A DNA stretch of 64,000 nt from contig NZ_AP024109.1 in assembly GCF_016591715.1 (NCBI RefSeq), positions 4,154,001 through 4,218,000 on the forward strand, read 5' to 3'. A program made the translations under genes and the position numbers. Below the pieces are notes generated by a model. That model was given only the letters and a program-made list of their open reading frames with translations. It was not told where the DNA came from and made no database searches. Each line of letters opens with the position of its first letter. Position 1 is the stretch's first letter. Of the stretch, positions 16,781 through 26,490 are shown in pieces. Source of the DNA: Mesorhizobium sp. J8 (GTDB lineage Bacteria; Pseudomonadota; Alphaproteobacteria; Rhizobiales; Rhizobiaceae).

Positions 16781-18262
16781 ATGAAACTGTGGAAGACCAT
16801 CCTGGCCGCGGCTACCCTGTCGCTTGCCGCCGCCACGTCGGCCTTTGCCGCACGCACCGACCTCACACTCGGCATCGTGCTCGAGCCGCCGCATCTCGAT
16901 CCGACCGCCGGCGCGGCCGCGGCCATCGGCGAGGTCACCTATGCCAACGTCTTCGAAGGGCTGACGCGCATCGACGACAATGGCCAGGTCCAACCCGCTC
17001 TCGCCGAGAGCTGGGCCGTCTCCGACGACGGCAAGGTCTACACGTTCAAGCTGCATTCCGGCGTGAAGTTCCACGATGGCTCGGCCTTCAGCGCCGACGA
17101 CGTGAAGTTCTCGCTGGACCGGGCGCGCGCCAAGGATTCGCTCAATCCGCAAAAGCAGCTCTTTGCGCACATCACCGATGTCGCGGCGGTTGATCCGGCG
17201 ACTGTGAAGGTCACGCTTGACGGACCGCAGGGCGATTTCCTCTATGACATGGGACAGGTTGCGGCGGTAATCGTGGCGAAGGCATCGGCCGACGGCAACA
17301 AGGACAAGCCGATCGGCACCGGTCCGTTCAAGCTCGATCACTGGGCCAAGGGCTCCGAGATCACGCTCGTCAAGAACCCGGACTACTGGGGCACGCCCGC
17401 CGCGCTCGACAAGGCGACATTCCGCATCGTGCCCGACGCGGCCGCAGCTGTCCCCGCCTTGCTCTCGGGCGACATCCAGGCTTTCGCCAACATGCCCGCG
17501 CAGGACGCGCTCGCGCAGGTCCAGTCCGATCCGCGCTTCAGCGTCGTGATCGGCTCGACCGAGGGCGAGACGATCCTGTCGATCAACAACAAGAAGCCGC
17601 CCTTCGACAAGCTCGCGGTGCGGCAGGCGCTCGCCTCGGCGATCGATCGCAGTGCCGTCATCGCAGCCGCCTCGAACGGTCTTGGAAAGCCGATCGGGTC
17701 TCATTTCTCGCCGGGCGACGCGGGCTATGTCGATCTCACCGGCGTCTATCCGCACGATATCGCCAAGGCCAAGGCGTATCTGAAGGAAGCGGGGCTGGAG
17801 AACGGCTTCTCGGCCACGATCAAGCTGCCGCCCGTGCCCTACGCACGCGACGGCGGCCAGGTGATTCAGTCCCAGTTGAAGGAGATCGGTGTCAATCTGC
17901 AGATCATCCCGGTTGAATGGGCGGAGTGGCTGAGCCAGGTCTTCACCAACAAGGACTACGACCTGACGATCGTTTCCCATGTCGAGCCGAACGACATCGA
18001 TATCTATTCGCGGCCCGGCTACTATTTCCAGTACGACAACCCGAAGTTCAACGATATCATCAAGGAGCTCGGCACCACGGTCGACAAGGACAAGAGGCTG
18101 GAGCTGCTGGGCGAGGCGCAGAAGATTCTCGCGCACGACGTGCCCGCCGTCTACCTGTTCGAGCTGCCGAAGATCGGCGTCTGGGACGCCAAGCTGCAGG
18201 GCATGTGGACGAACTGGCCGATCGAGGCGGACGATCTCACCAAGGTGAAGTGGACGGATTGA
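16781..18262 (+). CDS. Peptide-type ABC transporter substrate-binding protein (SBP family 5)
   Basis: 493 residues with a clean signal peptide (MKLWKTILAAATLSLAAATSAFA) starting at the ATG at 16781, which has a GGGAG site 11 nt upstream. Family 5 features: ILEPPHLDPTAGAAAAIGEVTYANVFEGL near the mature N-terminus, and FHDGSAFSADDVKFSLDRA. It binds peptides or other cationic small molecules in the periplasm. First gene of the transporter operon, 28 nt before the first permease. Confidence 0.9.
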   Translation: MKLWKTILAAATLSLAAATSAFAARTDLTLGIVLEPPHLDPTAGAAAAIGEVTYANVFEGLTRIDDNGQVQPALAESWAVSDDGKVYTFKLHSGVKFHDGSAFSADDVKFSLDRARAKDSLNPQKQLFAHITDVAAVDPATVKVTLDGPQGDFLYDMGQVAAVIVAKASADGNKDKPIGTGPFKLDHWAKGSEITLVKNPDYWGTPAALDKATFRIVPDAAAAVPALLSGDIQAFANMPAQDALAQVQSDPRFSVVIGSTEGETILSINNKKPPFDKLAVRQALASAIDRSAVIAAASNGLGKPIGSHFSPGDAGYVDLTGVYPHDIAKAKAYLKEAGLENGFSATIKLPPVPYARDGGQVIQSQLKEIGVNLQIIPVEWAEWLSQVFTNKDYDLTIVSHVEPNDIDIYSRPGYYFQYDNPKFNDIIKELGTTVDKDKRLELLGEAQKILAHDVPAVYLFELPKIGVWDAKLQGMWTNWPIEADDLTKVKWTD

Positions 18263-18290
18263 GGCCGGCGCGATCGCCCGATCGCCTCTC

Positions 18291-19238
18291 ATGACCGCCT
18301 ATCTCCTGAAACGCCTCATCATCGCGGCCCTCACACTGGTGCTGGCCTCGATGGTGGTGTTCGCGGTCATGGAGATCCTGCCCGGCGACCCGGCGCGCCT
18401 GATGCTGGGCCTCAATGCCAGCGCCGACCAGGTCGAGATGCTGCGCGACCAGATGGGGCTGAACGCGCCGCTGGCGCTGCGTTACCTGCACTGGGCGGGC
18501 GGCTTGCTCAGCCTCGATTTCGGCCGCTCATACACCTATTCGGTGCCTGTCATCGACCTGGTGCGGGAACGCATCGCCGTCTCCCTGCCGCTGGCGCTGA
18601 TCGCCCTGGCGCTCTCGACCATCATCGCCATTCCGGTCGGCGTGTTCTCGGCCAGCCGCCAGGGCCGCGCGGGCGATGCGCTGGCGATGGGTGCCGCCCA
18701 GCTTGGCGTCGCCGTGCCGAATTTCTGGTTCGCGCTGATACTGATCTATCTCTTCGCTGTCTGGCTCCGGCTGGTGCCGGCCGGCGGTTTTCCGGGCTGG
18801 GGCGCCGGTATCTGGCCGGCGCTGAAATCCCTGATCCTGCCGGCCATCGCTCTTGCGCTGCCGCAGGCGGCGATCCTGGCGCGCGTCGCCCGCTCGGCAC
18901 TGATCGAAGTTCTGAACGAGGACTATATCCGCACCGCCCGCGCCAAGGGCCTGCCCTATCGCGCCGTGCTGTGGCGCCACGCGCTGCGCAACGCCATGAT
19001 CCCGGTGCTCACCATCCTCGGCCTGCAATTCGCCTTCCTGCTTGCCGGCACCATCATCATCGAGAATGTCTTCTATCTGCCTGGTCTCGGCCGGCTGATC
19101 TTCCAGGCCATCACCCAGCGCGACCTGATCGTGGTCGAGAGCATCGTCATGCTTTTGGTCGCCGCCGTGATCCTGATCAACCTCCTCGTCGATTTCTCCT
19201 ACGCCGTCGTCGACCCGCGCCTCAGGGGCCGGCAATGA
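18291..19238 (+). CDS. ABC transporter permease (DppB type)
   Basis: 315 residues, about six membrane helices, with the DppB/OppB N-terminus (LLKRLIIAALTLVLASMVVFAVMEILPGDPA) and the EAA loop NEDYIRTARAKGLPYRAVLWRHALRNA that contacts the ATPase. Its stop overlaps the start of the next permease by 4 nt. Confidence 0.92.
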   Translation: MTAYLLKRLIIAALTLVLASMVVFAVMEILPGDPARLMLGLNASADQVEMLRDQMGLNAPLALRYLHWAGGLLSLDFGRSYTYSVPVIDLVRERIAVSLPLALIALALSTIIAIPVGVFSASRQGRAGDALAMGAAQLGVAVPNFWFALILIYLFAVWLRLVPAGGFPGWGAGIWPALKSLILPAIALALPQAAILARVARSALIEVLNEDYIRTARAKGLPYRAVLWRHALRNAMIPVLTILGLQFAFLLAGTIIIENVFYLPGLGRLIFQAITQRDLIVVESIVMLLVAAVILINLLVDFSYAVVDPRLRGRQ

Positions 19239-20104
19239 CCATGCGCGTCGACCTTCCCGAGGAGACCATCGCCGGCGTACTGGCCAAGGCCTTGGGCAAC
19301 CGCTCCTTTCTGATCGGGCTCGTCATCACCCTGCTGATCGTGGCCGTCGCGCTCCTCTCCTTCGTCTGGACGCCCTACGACGTCACCAAGCTCGTGATCG
19401 CCGAAAAGACGCAGGCGCCCTCCTGGGCACACTGGTTCGGCACCGATCATTTCGGCCGCGACATCCTGTCTATGGTCATGGTCGGCGCCCGCAACTCGAT
19501 CGCGGTGGCGCTGGTCGCGGTCGGCATCGGCATGGGCATCGGCGTGCCGCTCGGCGCCTTCGCCGCCGCGCGCGGCGGGTTGGCCGACGAGGCGCTGATG
19601 CGCGTCAACGACCTGGTCTTCGCCTTCCCTGCCCTGCTCTCGGCGGTCATGATCACCGCGATCTTCGGCCCGGGCGCCGTCAACGCCATCATTGCCATCG
19701 GCATCTTCAACATACCTGTCTTCGCGCGCGTCGCCCGCGCGGGCGCGCTGGCGATCTGGCCGCGCGAGTTCATCCTCGCCGCACGCGCCGCCGGCAAGGG
19801 CATGACGCGGATCACCGTCGAGCACATCCTGCCCAACATCGCGACGCTACTCTTGGTCCAGGGCACCATCCAGTTCGCGCTGGGCATCCTCGCCGAAGCC
19901 GGGCTTTCCTATGTCGGCCTCGGCGCGCAGCCGCCGATGCCGAGTTGGGGCCGCATGCTGTTCGACGCGCAGACGCGCATGGTGACCGCGCCCTGGATGG
20001 CGATCTTCCCCGGCATGGCGATCGTCATTACCGTGCTTGGGCTGAACCTGCTCGGCGACGGCCTGGCCGACATCCTCGACCCGAAATCGCGACGGCGCCG
20101 ATGA
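19235..20104 (+). CDS. ABC transporter permease (DppC type)
   Basis: 289 residues starting at the ATG of an ATGA overlap with the upstream permease. It has the DppC-type periplasmic motif HWFGTDHFGRDILSMVMVGARNS and the cytoplasmic loop FILAARAAGKGMTRITVEHILPN. It pairs with the DppB-type subunit to form the channel. Its stop overlaps the ATPase start by 4 nt. Confidence 0.92.
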   Translation: MTMRVDLPEETIAGVLAKALGNRSFLIGLVITLLIVAVALLSFVWTPYDVTKLVIAEKTQAPSWAHWFGTDHFGRDILSMVMVGARNSIAVALVAVGIGMGIGVPLGAFAAARGGLADEALMRVNDLVFAFPALLSAVMITAIFGPGAVNAIIAIGIFNIPVFARVARAGALAIWPREFILAARAAGKGMTRITVEHILPNIATLLLVQGTIQFALGILAEAGLSYVGLGAQPPMPSWGRMLFDAQTRMVTAPWMAIFPGMAIVITVLGLNLLGDGLADILDPKSRRRR

Positions 20105-21723
20105 GCCTGCTCAAGATCGAGAACCTGTCGCTGGCGATCGGCGCCACGCCGATCCTGAAAGACATCGACCTGGCCGTCGCGCCCGGCGAGGTCGTCGGCC
20201 TGGTCGGCGAATCCGGCTCCGGCAAATCGATGACGGCGCTGACGATCATGCGGCTTTTGCCGCATCTGGCGCGCGCCGATGGCCGCGTCGCTTTCGACGG
20301 CATCGACATCCTCGCTGCCACCGAGGACCAGATGTGCGCCTTACGCGGCGACGATATCGGCATGGTCTTCCAGGAGCCGATGACGGCGCTCAATCCGGTC
20401 AAGACCATCGGCGAGCAGGTCGCCGAAGGCATTCGCTGGCACACCAAGGCGAGCCGCGCCGAGGCGGAAGAGCGCACACGAAAAATCCTGGATCGCGTCG
20501 GGCTGCCTGAAGCCAAATTCCCGCTGTCGCGCTACCCGCACGAACTGTCGGGCGGCCAGCGCCAGCGCGTCGTCATCGCCATCGCCTGCGCGCTGAAGCC
20601 GAAATTGCTAATCGCCGACGAGCCGACGACGGCGCTCGACGTGGTGCTGCAGGCGCAGATCCTCGACCTGTTGCGCGATCTGGTCCGCGAGAACCGAATG
20701 GGCCTGCTGCTCATCTCGCACGACCTCGCGGTGGTGACCGAGATGGCCGACCGCCTGACCATCCTTCGCCGCGGTGAAGTTACGGAATCCGGCGACACGG
20801 CGCGCACGCTGTCGGAGCAACAGCATCCCTACACGCGCGAGCTGGCGCTGGCTTCCGTGCACGTGCCGGCGCGTCCGAAACCGCACCTTGCCGGGTCGGC
20901 AAAACCCTTGCTCGAGGTCGAAGGCGTCGGCCGGGTCTATCAGGGGCGGCGCATATCGCTGTTGCGGCCGGCAGAGCCAATCCGCGCCGTCGACGACGTC
21001 TCGCTAACCATCGAACCGGCGCAATCGGTAGCGCTGGTCGGCCGCTCGGGCTGCGGCAAGTCCACGCTTGCCCGCATGGTCCTGGCACTGGACAAGCCGA
21101 CGGCGGGCACGATCCGCTTTCGCGGCGAGCCCATCACAGGCAAGCCGGAACGGGCGCTGAAGCCGGCCCGGCGCGACATGCAGGTGGTGTTCCAGGATCC
21201 TTACGGCTCCTTCGACCCGCGCCAGAAGGTGGAGAGACTGGTGGCCGAGCCGCTGCACCTTCTGGAAAAGCAGCCGGCAAAGACCGAGCGCCGCGAGATG
21301 GTCGCGCTTGCGTTGCATGAAGTCGGGCTCGGCCCGCGCGACATGGACAAATATCCGCATGAATTCTCGGGCGGCCAGCGCCAGCGCCTGTCGATCGCCC
21401 GCGCTATCATCACCCGCCCGAAGCTGGTGGTGGCCGACGAGCCGGTCTCGGCGCTGGACGTCTCCATCCGCGCCCAGATCCTCGACCTTTTCGCCGAGCT
21501 CAACCAGAAGCTCGGCATCGCCTATCTGTTCATCACCCATGACCTGACCGTCGCCCGCGCCATGGCGGACGAGGTGCTGGTGATGCATGAAGGCAAGATC
21601 GTCGAGCGCGGCCGCGCCGCCGATGTGCTCGACCACCCGCGCTCGGAAGCGGCGCAAGCGCTGGTCGCGGCGGCGCCCGACCTGCACCGCGCGATCGCAC
21701 GCAAGATGCAGGAACAGGGCTAG
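20101..21723 (+). CDS. Fused dual ATP-binding ABC protein (DppD-DppF type)
   Basis: 540 residues holding two complete ATPase domains. Domain 1 has Walker A GESGSGKS near residue 40, the signature LSGGQRQR and Walker B LLIADEPTTALD. Domain 2 has Walker A GRSGCGKS, the signature FSGGQRQR and LVVADEPVSALD. The fusion replaces the separate DppD and DppF subunits and is common in Rhizobiales. Translationally coupled to the permease gene. Confidence 0.93.
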   Translation: MSLLKIENLSLAIGATPILKDIDLAVAPGEVVGLVGESGSGKSMTALTIMRLLPHLARADGRVAFDGIDILAATEDQMCALRGDDIGMVFQEPMTALNPVKTIGEQVAEGIRWHTKASRAEAEERTRKILDRVGLPEAKFPLSRYPHELSGGQRQRVVIAIACALKPKLLIADEPTTALDVVLQAQILDLLRDLVRENRMGLLLISHDLAVVTEMADRLTILRRGEVTESGDTARTLSEQQHPYTRELALASVHVPARPKPHLAGSAKPLLEVEGVGRVYQGRRISLLRPAEPIRAVDDVSLTIEPAQSVALVGRSGCGKSTLARMVLALDKPTAGTIRFRGEPITGKPERALKPARRDMQVVFQDPYGSFDPRQKVERLVAEPLHLLEKQPAKTERREMVALALHEVGLGPRDMDKYPHEFSGGQRQRLSIARAIITRPKLVVADEPVSALDVSIRAQILDLFAELNQKLGIAYLFITHDLTVARAMADEVLVMHEGKIVERGRAADVLDHPRSEAAQALVAAAPDLHRAIARKMQEQG

Positions 21724-21724
21724 A

Positions 21725-22150
21725 TCAGCTCTCCGGCTTCACCAGATCGACCGGGCTGATGTCGAGCAGGTCGAGTGTGCGGCGCAGCAGCTTCACCTCG
21801 CTCTCCGCCAGCCTGGCGTCGGCCTTGGCGATGTCGGCCATATGGCGCGCGAGCAGCTTCCGGCGCTCGACATCGAGATCGCGGAACAGCGCGATCGCCT
21901 GCGAGCCGTTGGTTTCGTAGCCAAAATCGTTGAGATATTCGATGACGGCGTCGATGCTGCTTTCCGGAATGCCGAAGGCTTCCTTGCAGATGCGCCGGAA
22001 GACGACCATCTCGCTCTCCGAGACCGAGCCGTCGGCCAGGATCATGCGGAACAGCATCAAGAGTTCCGCCGACAGCACCGGATCGTCCGCCACCTTGCGC
22101 ACGCCCGGGTCACCGTCGAAGATCGAACGTATCTGGTCGAGCAGCGCCAT
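21725..22150 (-). CDS. TerB family protein
   Basis: 141 residues from the ATG at 22150. All-helical TerB-like fold with the acidic motif FRMILADGSVSESEMVVFRRI near residue 38 and a second helical unit ending RRTLDLLDISPVDL. TerB-like domains are linked to metal or membrane stress; tellurite resistance should not be assumed since no other ter gene is present. Convergent with the ABC operon and divergent from the TSUP gene. Confidence 0.75.
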   Translation of the reverse strand: MALLDQIRSIFDGDPGVRKVADDPVLSAELLMLFRMILADGSVSESEMVVFRRICKEAFGIPESSIDAVIEYLNDFGYETNGSQAIALFRDLDVERRKLLARHMADIAKADARLAESEVKLLRRTLDLLDISPVDLVKPES

Positions 22151-22226
22151 TGCCACCGAGCTCCCCTTTGCGATTCCGTCAAGATTGTTAGCTCGGAATC
22201 GCTCTTGCGCAAACGGGGCGAGCGTG

Positions 22227-23051
22227 ATGGAAGCTGCCGTTTCCTTCCTTTGCGCCCTCTCCTCGATGATCGACCTTACCCTGCAGAATGCCCTTATCCT
22301 CGTCGGCGCGGCTTTTGCCGCCGGCTTCGTGGACTCGATCGCCGGCGGCGGCGGGCTGATCACGATCCCGGCGCTGCTGCTCGCCGGCTTCTCGCCCGTC
22401 GCGGCCCTCGGCACCAACAAATTGCAGGGCATGTTCGGTTCCGGCTCGGCCACCATCCACTATGCCGCCAACGGTCAGGTCGACCTGCGCCGCCAACTGC
22501 CGTCGGCGCTGCTGGCGCTTCTCGGCGGCGCGGTTGGCGCGCTTTTGGCGACCGTTGTCCCCGGTGATTTCCTGCGCGCCATCCTGCCGCTGCTCCTGAT
22601 CGCCATCGCGCTCTATTTCGCGCTGAAACCGAATATGGACGATGTCGACCGCGCCGAACGGCTGTCGCCCTTCCTGTTCGGGCTGATCATCCCGCCGCTG
22701 GTAGGCTTCTATGATGGCGTCTTCGGGCCCGGCGCCGGCTCCTTCTACATGCTCGCCTTCGTCACGCTCGCCGGCTACGGCGTGCTCAAGGCGACAGCGC
22801 ACACCAAGCTGCTCAATTTCGCCTCCAACATCGGCGGCTTCGTCGTCTTCGCCGCCGTCGGCGTCATCGACTGGAAGATCGGCCTGATGATGGGCGCGGC
22901 GCAATTCATCGGCGCCCGGGTCGGCGCGAGCCTGGCCATCCGCATCGGCGCCAGGCTGATCAAGCCGCTGCTGGTAATCGTCTGCCTGGCGCTGGCGATC
23001 AAGCTGTTAGCCGACCCCGCCAATCCGCTGCGCCAGCTCATTGGTGTGTGA
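22227..23051 (+). CDS. TSUP (TauE/SafE) family membrane transporter
   Basis: 274 residues from the ATG at 22227; an in-frame ATG at 22266 would trim 13 residues and begin closer to the first helix. Eight or so membrane helices form two repeats. The family motif AAGFVDSIAGGGGLITIPALLLAG is in the first repeat and GFYDGVFGPGAGSFYML in the second. TSUP proteins export sulfite, sulfonates or other organic anions. Substrate unknown. Confidence 0.86.
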   Translation: MEAAVSFLCALSSMIDLTLQNALILVGAAFAAGFVDSIAGGGGLITIPALLLAGFSPVAALGTNKLQGMFGSGSATIHYAANGQVDLRRQLPSALLALLGGAVGALLATVVPGDFLRAILPLLLIAIALYFALKPNMDDVDRAERLSPFLFGLIIPPLVGFYDGVFGPGAGSFYMLAFVTLAGYGVLKATAHTKLLNFASNIGGFVVFAAVGVIDWKIGLMMGAAQFIGARVGASLAIRIGARLIKPLLVIVCLALAIKLLADPANPLRQLIGV

Positions 23052-23103
23052 GGCGGCTGCTGGTACAATTCCAGCATTGCGAATCATGTTGGAGGGACCA
23101 GAC

Positions 23104-23274
23104 ATGAATCTCAGTGCACCCACCCAGCTTGTGTTCATTATTTCGTTGGTCATCGCTGTCATCGGCCTTCTCGCCGCTCTTGGCCTGCTTGCATTCATTC
23201 CGCTTGCGTCCGTTTGGATCATGCTCATCGCCTATATCGTGCTCGCCGCCGGCTGTTTGATGCGCGGCGCTTGA
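23104..23274 (+). CDS. Small two-helix membrane protein
   Basis: 56 residues, almost entirely two hydrophobic helices (about residues 8-30 and 34-54) with a short polar N-terminus. A strong GGAGGG ribosome site lies 7 nt before the ATG and a perfect terminator follows, so it looks like a discrete real gene. No family recognised. Confidence 0.7.
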   Translation: MNLSAPTQLVFIISLVIAVIGLLAALGLLAFIPLASVWIMLIAYIVLAAGCLMRGA

Positions 23275-23300
23275 AATTCGCAGATCTCAGGCAACTCGGA

Positions 23301-23330
23301 GCGCCCGGCCCTGCCGGGCGCTTTTGATTT
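23301..23330 (+). terminator. Rho-independent terminator
   Basis: Stem GCGCCCGGC with partner GCCGGGCGC around a CCT loop, followed by TTTTGATTT. It ends the small membrane protein gene just upstream of the AraC-type regulator. Confidence 0.85.
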
Positions 23331-23357
23331 GGGGACTCAGTCTGATAGGCTCGTGCC

Positions 23358-24191
23358 ATGTCCGACGAGACAGAACCCCATCGGCAGGATAATCGCTCGC
23401 CCACCCTCCATTTTGAGATGGTTCGGCGCAAGCCCGCCGCCTCGCTCGCCGGCATCGTCACCGACATCTGCGGCTACCGCGAATTATTGCCCGGCCATTT
23501 CCGCATCGTCGAATATGCCTCGCTCACCGTGCCGCTGGTGATCAGCTTCGCCGAAGCCTTCGCCATCGGGCTCGGCCACAGCCCAAGCGACAATGACCGC
23601 TACGCCAGCTTCGCCGCCGGCCTCTATGCCGGGCCGGTGATGATCGAATCCTTCGGCGGCGCCTGCTGCGTTCAAGTCAACTTTACCCCGCTCGGAGCCA
23701 GGCAATTCTTCAACCTGCCGATGAGCGAGCTGCGCGATCGAATGATCGGTTTGGACGATGCGCTGGGCTTTGACGGCATCGCGTTGCGCGAACGGCTCGG
23801 CGAGGCGTCGGACTGGCACAAACGCTTCGACATCGCCGAAGGATTTATTGCTGCCCGCCTTGCGGAAGCCAATGCGCTGTCGCCCGAAATCGCCTGGGCC
23901 TACCGGACGGTCGTCGCGTCGGGCGGCCGCACCCGTATTGCGGCGTTGGCCGGCGAAATCGGCTGGAGCCGCAAGCACCTTGCGGCCAAATTCACCGACG
24001 CGATCGGCATCGGACCGAAGACCTTGTCGCGCATCGTGCGCTTCAACCGCGCGCTGTCTCTGTCGAAGCGGCAAGACGATGACTGGGCCGGCATCGCCGC
24101 TGATTGCGGCTATGCCGACCAGGCGCATCTGGTGCGTGAATTCCGTCAGCTTGCCGGCGAGACGCCGATCCGGCTCGCGGCGCTGATATAG
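23358..24191 (+). CDS. AraC family transcriptional regulator
   Basis: 277 residues. The C-terminal third holds two helix-turn-helix units: TRIAALAGEIGWSRKHLAAKFTDAIG, then WAGIAADCGYADQAHLVREFRQLAGETP, the usual AraC/XylS signature. The N-terminal 160 residues form a sensor region resembling the DUF6597-type domain. It precedes a VOC-family gene in the same direction, a likely but unproven target. Effector unknown. Confidence 0.88.
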   Translation: MSDETEPHRQDNRSPTLHFEMVRRKPAASLAGIVTDICGYRELLPGHFRIVEYASLTVPLVISFAEAFAIGLGHSPSDNDRYASFAAGLYAGPVMIESFGGACCVQVNFTPLGARQFFNLPMSELRDRMIGLDDALGFDGIALRERLGEASDWHKRFDIAEGFIAARLAEANALSPEIAWAYRTVVASGGRTRIAALAGEIGWSRKHLAAKFTDAIGIGPKTLSRIVRFNRALSLSKRQDDDWAGIAADCGYADQAHLVREFRQLAGETPIRLAALI

Positions 24192-24276
24192 CGCTCAGCC
24201 GAGGTAACATTTCTTCAAGACGCAGGGGCCGCCCGTAGTCGAGACTGAGTACATCGACGCGAACGAGGAGATCGCC

Positions 24277-24696
24277 ATGCCCACGACAACCGAAGCACCC
24301 CGCATCTACCCTGCCCTGCGCTACAGAAACGCCGCCAAAATGATCGATTGGCTCTGCGAGGCTTTTGGCTTCGAGGTCCGCGCCCGCTATGGCGAAGGCG
24401 ACATCGTCCACCACGCCGAGCTGACCTTCGGCTCCTCGATGATCATGCTGGGCACGGCCCGCGACGACGACTACGGCAAGATGGTCGGCGATCCAGGCGG
24501 TGGCGGCGGCAAGTCGATCTACATCGCCGTCAATGACGCCGATGCCGCCTATGCGCGCGCCAAGAGAGCCGGCGCGAAAATCACCCAGGAACTGGTCGAC
24601 CGCGACTATGGCAGCCGCGAGTTCATCTGCCTCGACCCCGAAGGCAATGTCTGGTCGTTTGGGACCTATTGGCCGAAGACGGGTGAGAAGGCGTAG
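24277..24696 (+). CDS. VOC family (glyoxalase/bleomycin-resistance-like) protein
   Basis: 139 residues in two beta-alpha-beta units, beginning YPALRYRNAAKMIDWLCEAFGFEV and ending with FICLDPEGNVWSFGTYWP, the typical metal-site C-terminus of this group. Possible substrates range from antibiotics to small metabolites. It lies downstream of the AraC regulator with a GAGGAG site before the ATG. Confidence 0.82.
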   Translation: MPTTTEAPRIYPALRYRNAAKMIDWLCEAFGFEVRARYGEGDIVHHAELTFGSSMIMLGTARDDDYGKMVGDPGGGGGKSIYIAVNDADAAYARAKRAGAKITQELVDRDYGSREFICLDPEGNVWSFGTYWPKTGEKA

Positions 24697-24755
24697 CTCT
24701 GTCATCGCCAGCGTTCGAGATTGGCGACAGCGCCTGAACTTCGTCCACGGGCGAA

Positions 24756-24902
24756 GCAAGGAGCGAAGCGACGCGCGCAGACCCGAGGATCCATGCCGTG
24801 ACCTCGATCGAAGGGCGCAACGGAGCAGAATTCTGCACGGCTGCAACGCCTTCAGGTAACGGAATGGATTCTATGGTCTGCGCGCGTCGCTTCGCTCCTT
24901 GC
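24756..24902. repeat. Long inverted repeat with exact 28-bp arms
   Basis: The gap of about 300 nt between the VOC gene and cobQ holds no gene. It holds exact 28-bp arms at 24756-24783 and 24875-24902. They begin GCAAGGAGCGAAGCG and end CGCTTCGCTCCTTGC, with 91 nt between them. The hairpin continues imperfectly inward through GATCCATGCCGT and ACGGAATGGATT. It resembles a mobile hairpin repeat of about 150 bp that I associate with Mesorhizobium genomes. Confidence 0.8.
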
Positions 24903-24998
24903 TCCGCCATAGAATGACGACCGCATAGGCGACTCAGCTAGTCGCCAGGTAAGCGATCCCTCAGCTACCCGGGCCAGCTTCCGTGCGGTGAAACCGGC

Positions 24999-26471
24999 CT
25001 ATCTTGCCAGCCCGAAAATCGCGTCGCAGTCGAGATGCCGCTCCAGCTCGGCCGCAACCTCGTCCAGCGCCTTCTCGACGTCGGCGCGATAGTCGATGCC
25101 GCCGCCTTTGACGCCAAGGCTCCCCAGATAGGCGGCGCGAAAAGCGTCAGCGGAAAACAGCCCGTGCAGATAGGTGCCGATCACCTTGCCGTCGACGGAG
25201 ACCGCCCCGTCCTCGGCGCCGTTGAGGATCGTCGACGGCCGCGCCGTGTCCGGGCCGGTGGTGCGGCCGAGATGGATCTCATAGCCTTGGAGCGGTAGGC
25301 CGAACTGCACCGACCGCGCGCTCGAATTGCGCACGGTCTTTTCCGGTTCCATCACCGTTTCGATGTCGAGCAGGCCGAGCCCCTCGGCCTCTCTCACGCT
25401 GCCTTCGATGCCGTCGGGATCGCGCACCATGCGGCCGAGCATCTGGTAGCCGCCGCAGATGCCGACGACATGGCCGCCGCGCTTGCGGTGAGCGAGAAGA
25501 TCGCGATCCCAGCCGTTCTCGCGGAATTTGATGAGATCGCCGATCGTCGATTTGGAGCCGGGGATGACGACGAGCCCTGCATCTTCCGGCAGCCTCTTGC
25601 CCGGCGGCACGAACACCACCTCGACCTGCGGCTCGGCCTTCAGCGGGTCGAGATCGTCGAAATTGGCGATGCGCGCCAGCATCGGCACCGCCACCTTCAG
25701 TGCCCGTTTCTCGCCAGAAGCGAGGCGCTCGAGCACCACGGAATCCTCGGACGGCAGCCGCCCGGCCGCCTTCAGCCACGGCACGACGCCGAAGCAGCGC
25801 CAGCCGGTGAATTTCTCGATCGCCTTGATGCCGTCATCGAACAGCGAGACATCGCCACGGAACTTGTTGATGAGGTAGCCCGCGATCATGCGCCGGTCCC
25901 CTTCCGGCAGGATGAGATGTGTGCCGGCGACCGAGGCAATGACGCCGCCGCGATCGATGTCGCCGACCAGGACCACCGGCACATTGGCGCGCGTCGCGAA
26001 GCCCATATTGGCAATGTCGCGGCTCCTGAGATTGATCTCGGCCGGCGAGCCGGCGCCCTCGACGATGACCAGATCAGCCCCGTCGCCGACTTTGGTCCAG
26101 GAATCCAGCACCGCGTCCATCAGCGCGGCTTTCATTGCCTGGTAGTCGCGCGCCCGTGCCTCACCAAAGACCTTGCCCTGCACCACCACTTGCGAGCCGA
26201 TATCGCTCTGCGGCTTGAGCAGCACGGGGTTCATATGCACGGTCGGCCTCACCCCGCAGGCCAACGCCTGCAGCCATTGCCCGCGGCCGATCTCGCCCTC
26301 GCCGGTCTCGCCGGGAATGTCGGCGACGGCGGCATTGTTCGACATGTTCTGCGGCTTGAACGGCCTGACCTTCAGGCCGCGATTCTTCGCGGCGCGGCAA
26401 AGCCCCGCCACCAGCACGGTCTTGCCGACGTCGGATCCCGTGCCCTGCAGCATGATTGCTTTTGCCATCAA
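24999..26471 (-). CDS. cobQ: Cobyric acid synthase
   Basis: 490 residues. It has an N-terminal dethiobiotin-synthetase-like domain (MLQGTGSDVGKTVLVAGLCRAA, then FKPQNMSNNA). The C-terminal glutamine amidotransferase domain carries GICGGYQMLG, with the nucleophile Cys at about residue 339. It amidates adenosylcobyrinate a,c-diamide four times in cobalamin biosynthesis. No other cob gene adjoins it, but the window uses corrinoid heavily further right. Confidence 0.94.
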   Translation of the reverse strand: MMAKAIMLQGTGSDVGKTVLVAGLCRAAKNRGLKVRPFKPQNMSNNAAVADIPGETGEGEIGRGQWLQALACGVRPTVHMNPVLLKPQSDIGSQVVVQGKVFGEARARDYQAMKAALMDAVLDSWTKVGDGADLVIVEGAGSPAEINLRSRDIANMGFATRANVPVVLVGDIDRGGVIASVAGTHLILPEGDRRMIAGYLINKFRGDVSLFDDGIKAIEKFTGWRCFGVVPWLKAAGRLPSEDSVVLERLASGEKRALKVAVPMLARIANFDDLDPLKAEPQVEVVFVPPGKRLPEDAGLVVIPGSKSTIGDLIKFRENGWDRDLLAHRKRGGHVVGICGGYQMLGRMVRDPDGIEGSVREAEGLGLLDIETVMEPEKTVRNSSARSVQFGLPLQGYEIHLGRTTGPDTARPSTILNGAEDGAVSVDGKVIGTYLHGLFSADAFRAAYLGSLGVKGGGIDYRADVEKALDEVAAELERHLDCDAIFGLAR

Positions 26472-26490
26472 CCCTTGCCTCTCAAGTCGA

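Noticed and set aside
21725..22150. Tellurite resistance operon
   Set aside because: Only a TerB-like domain is present, with no terC, terD or terZ neighbour.
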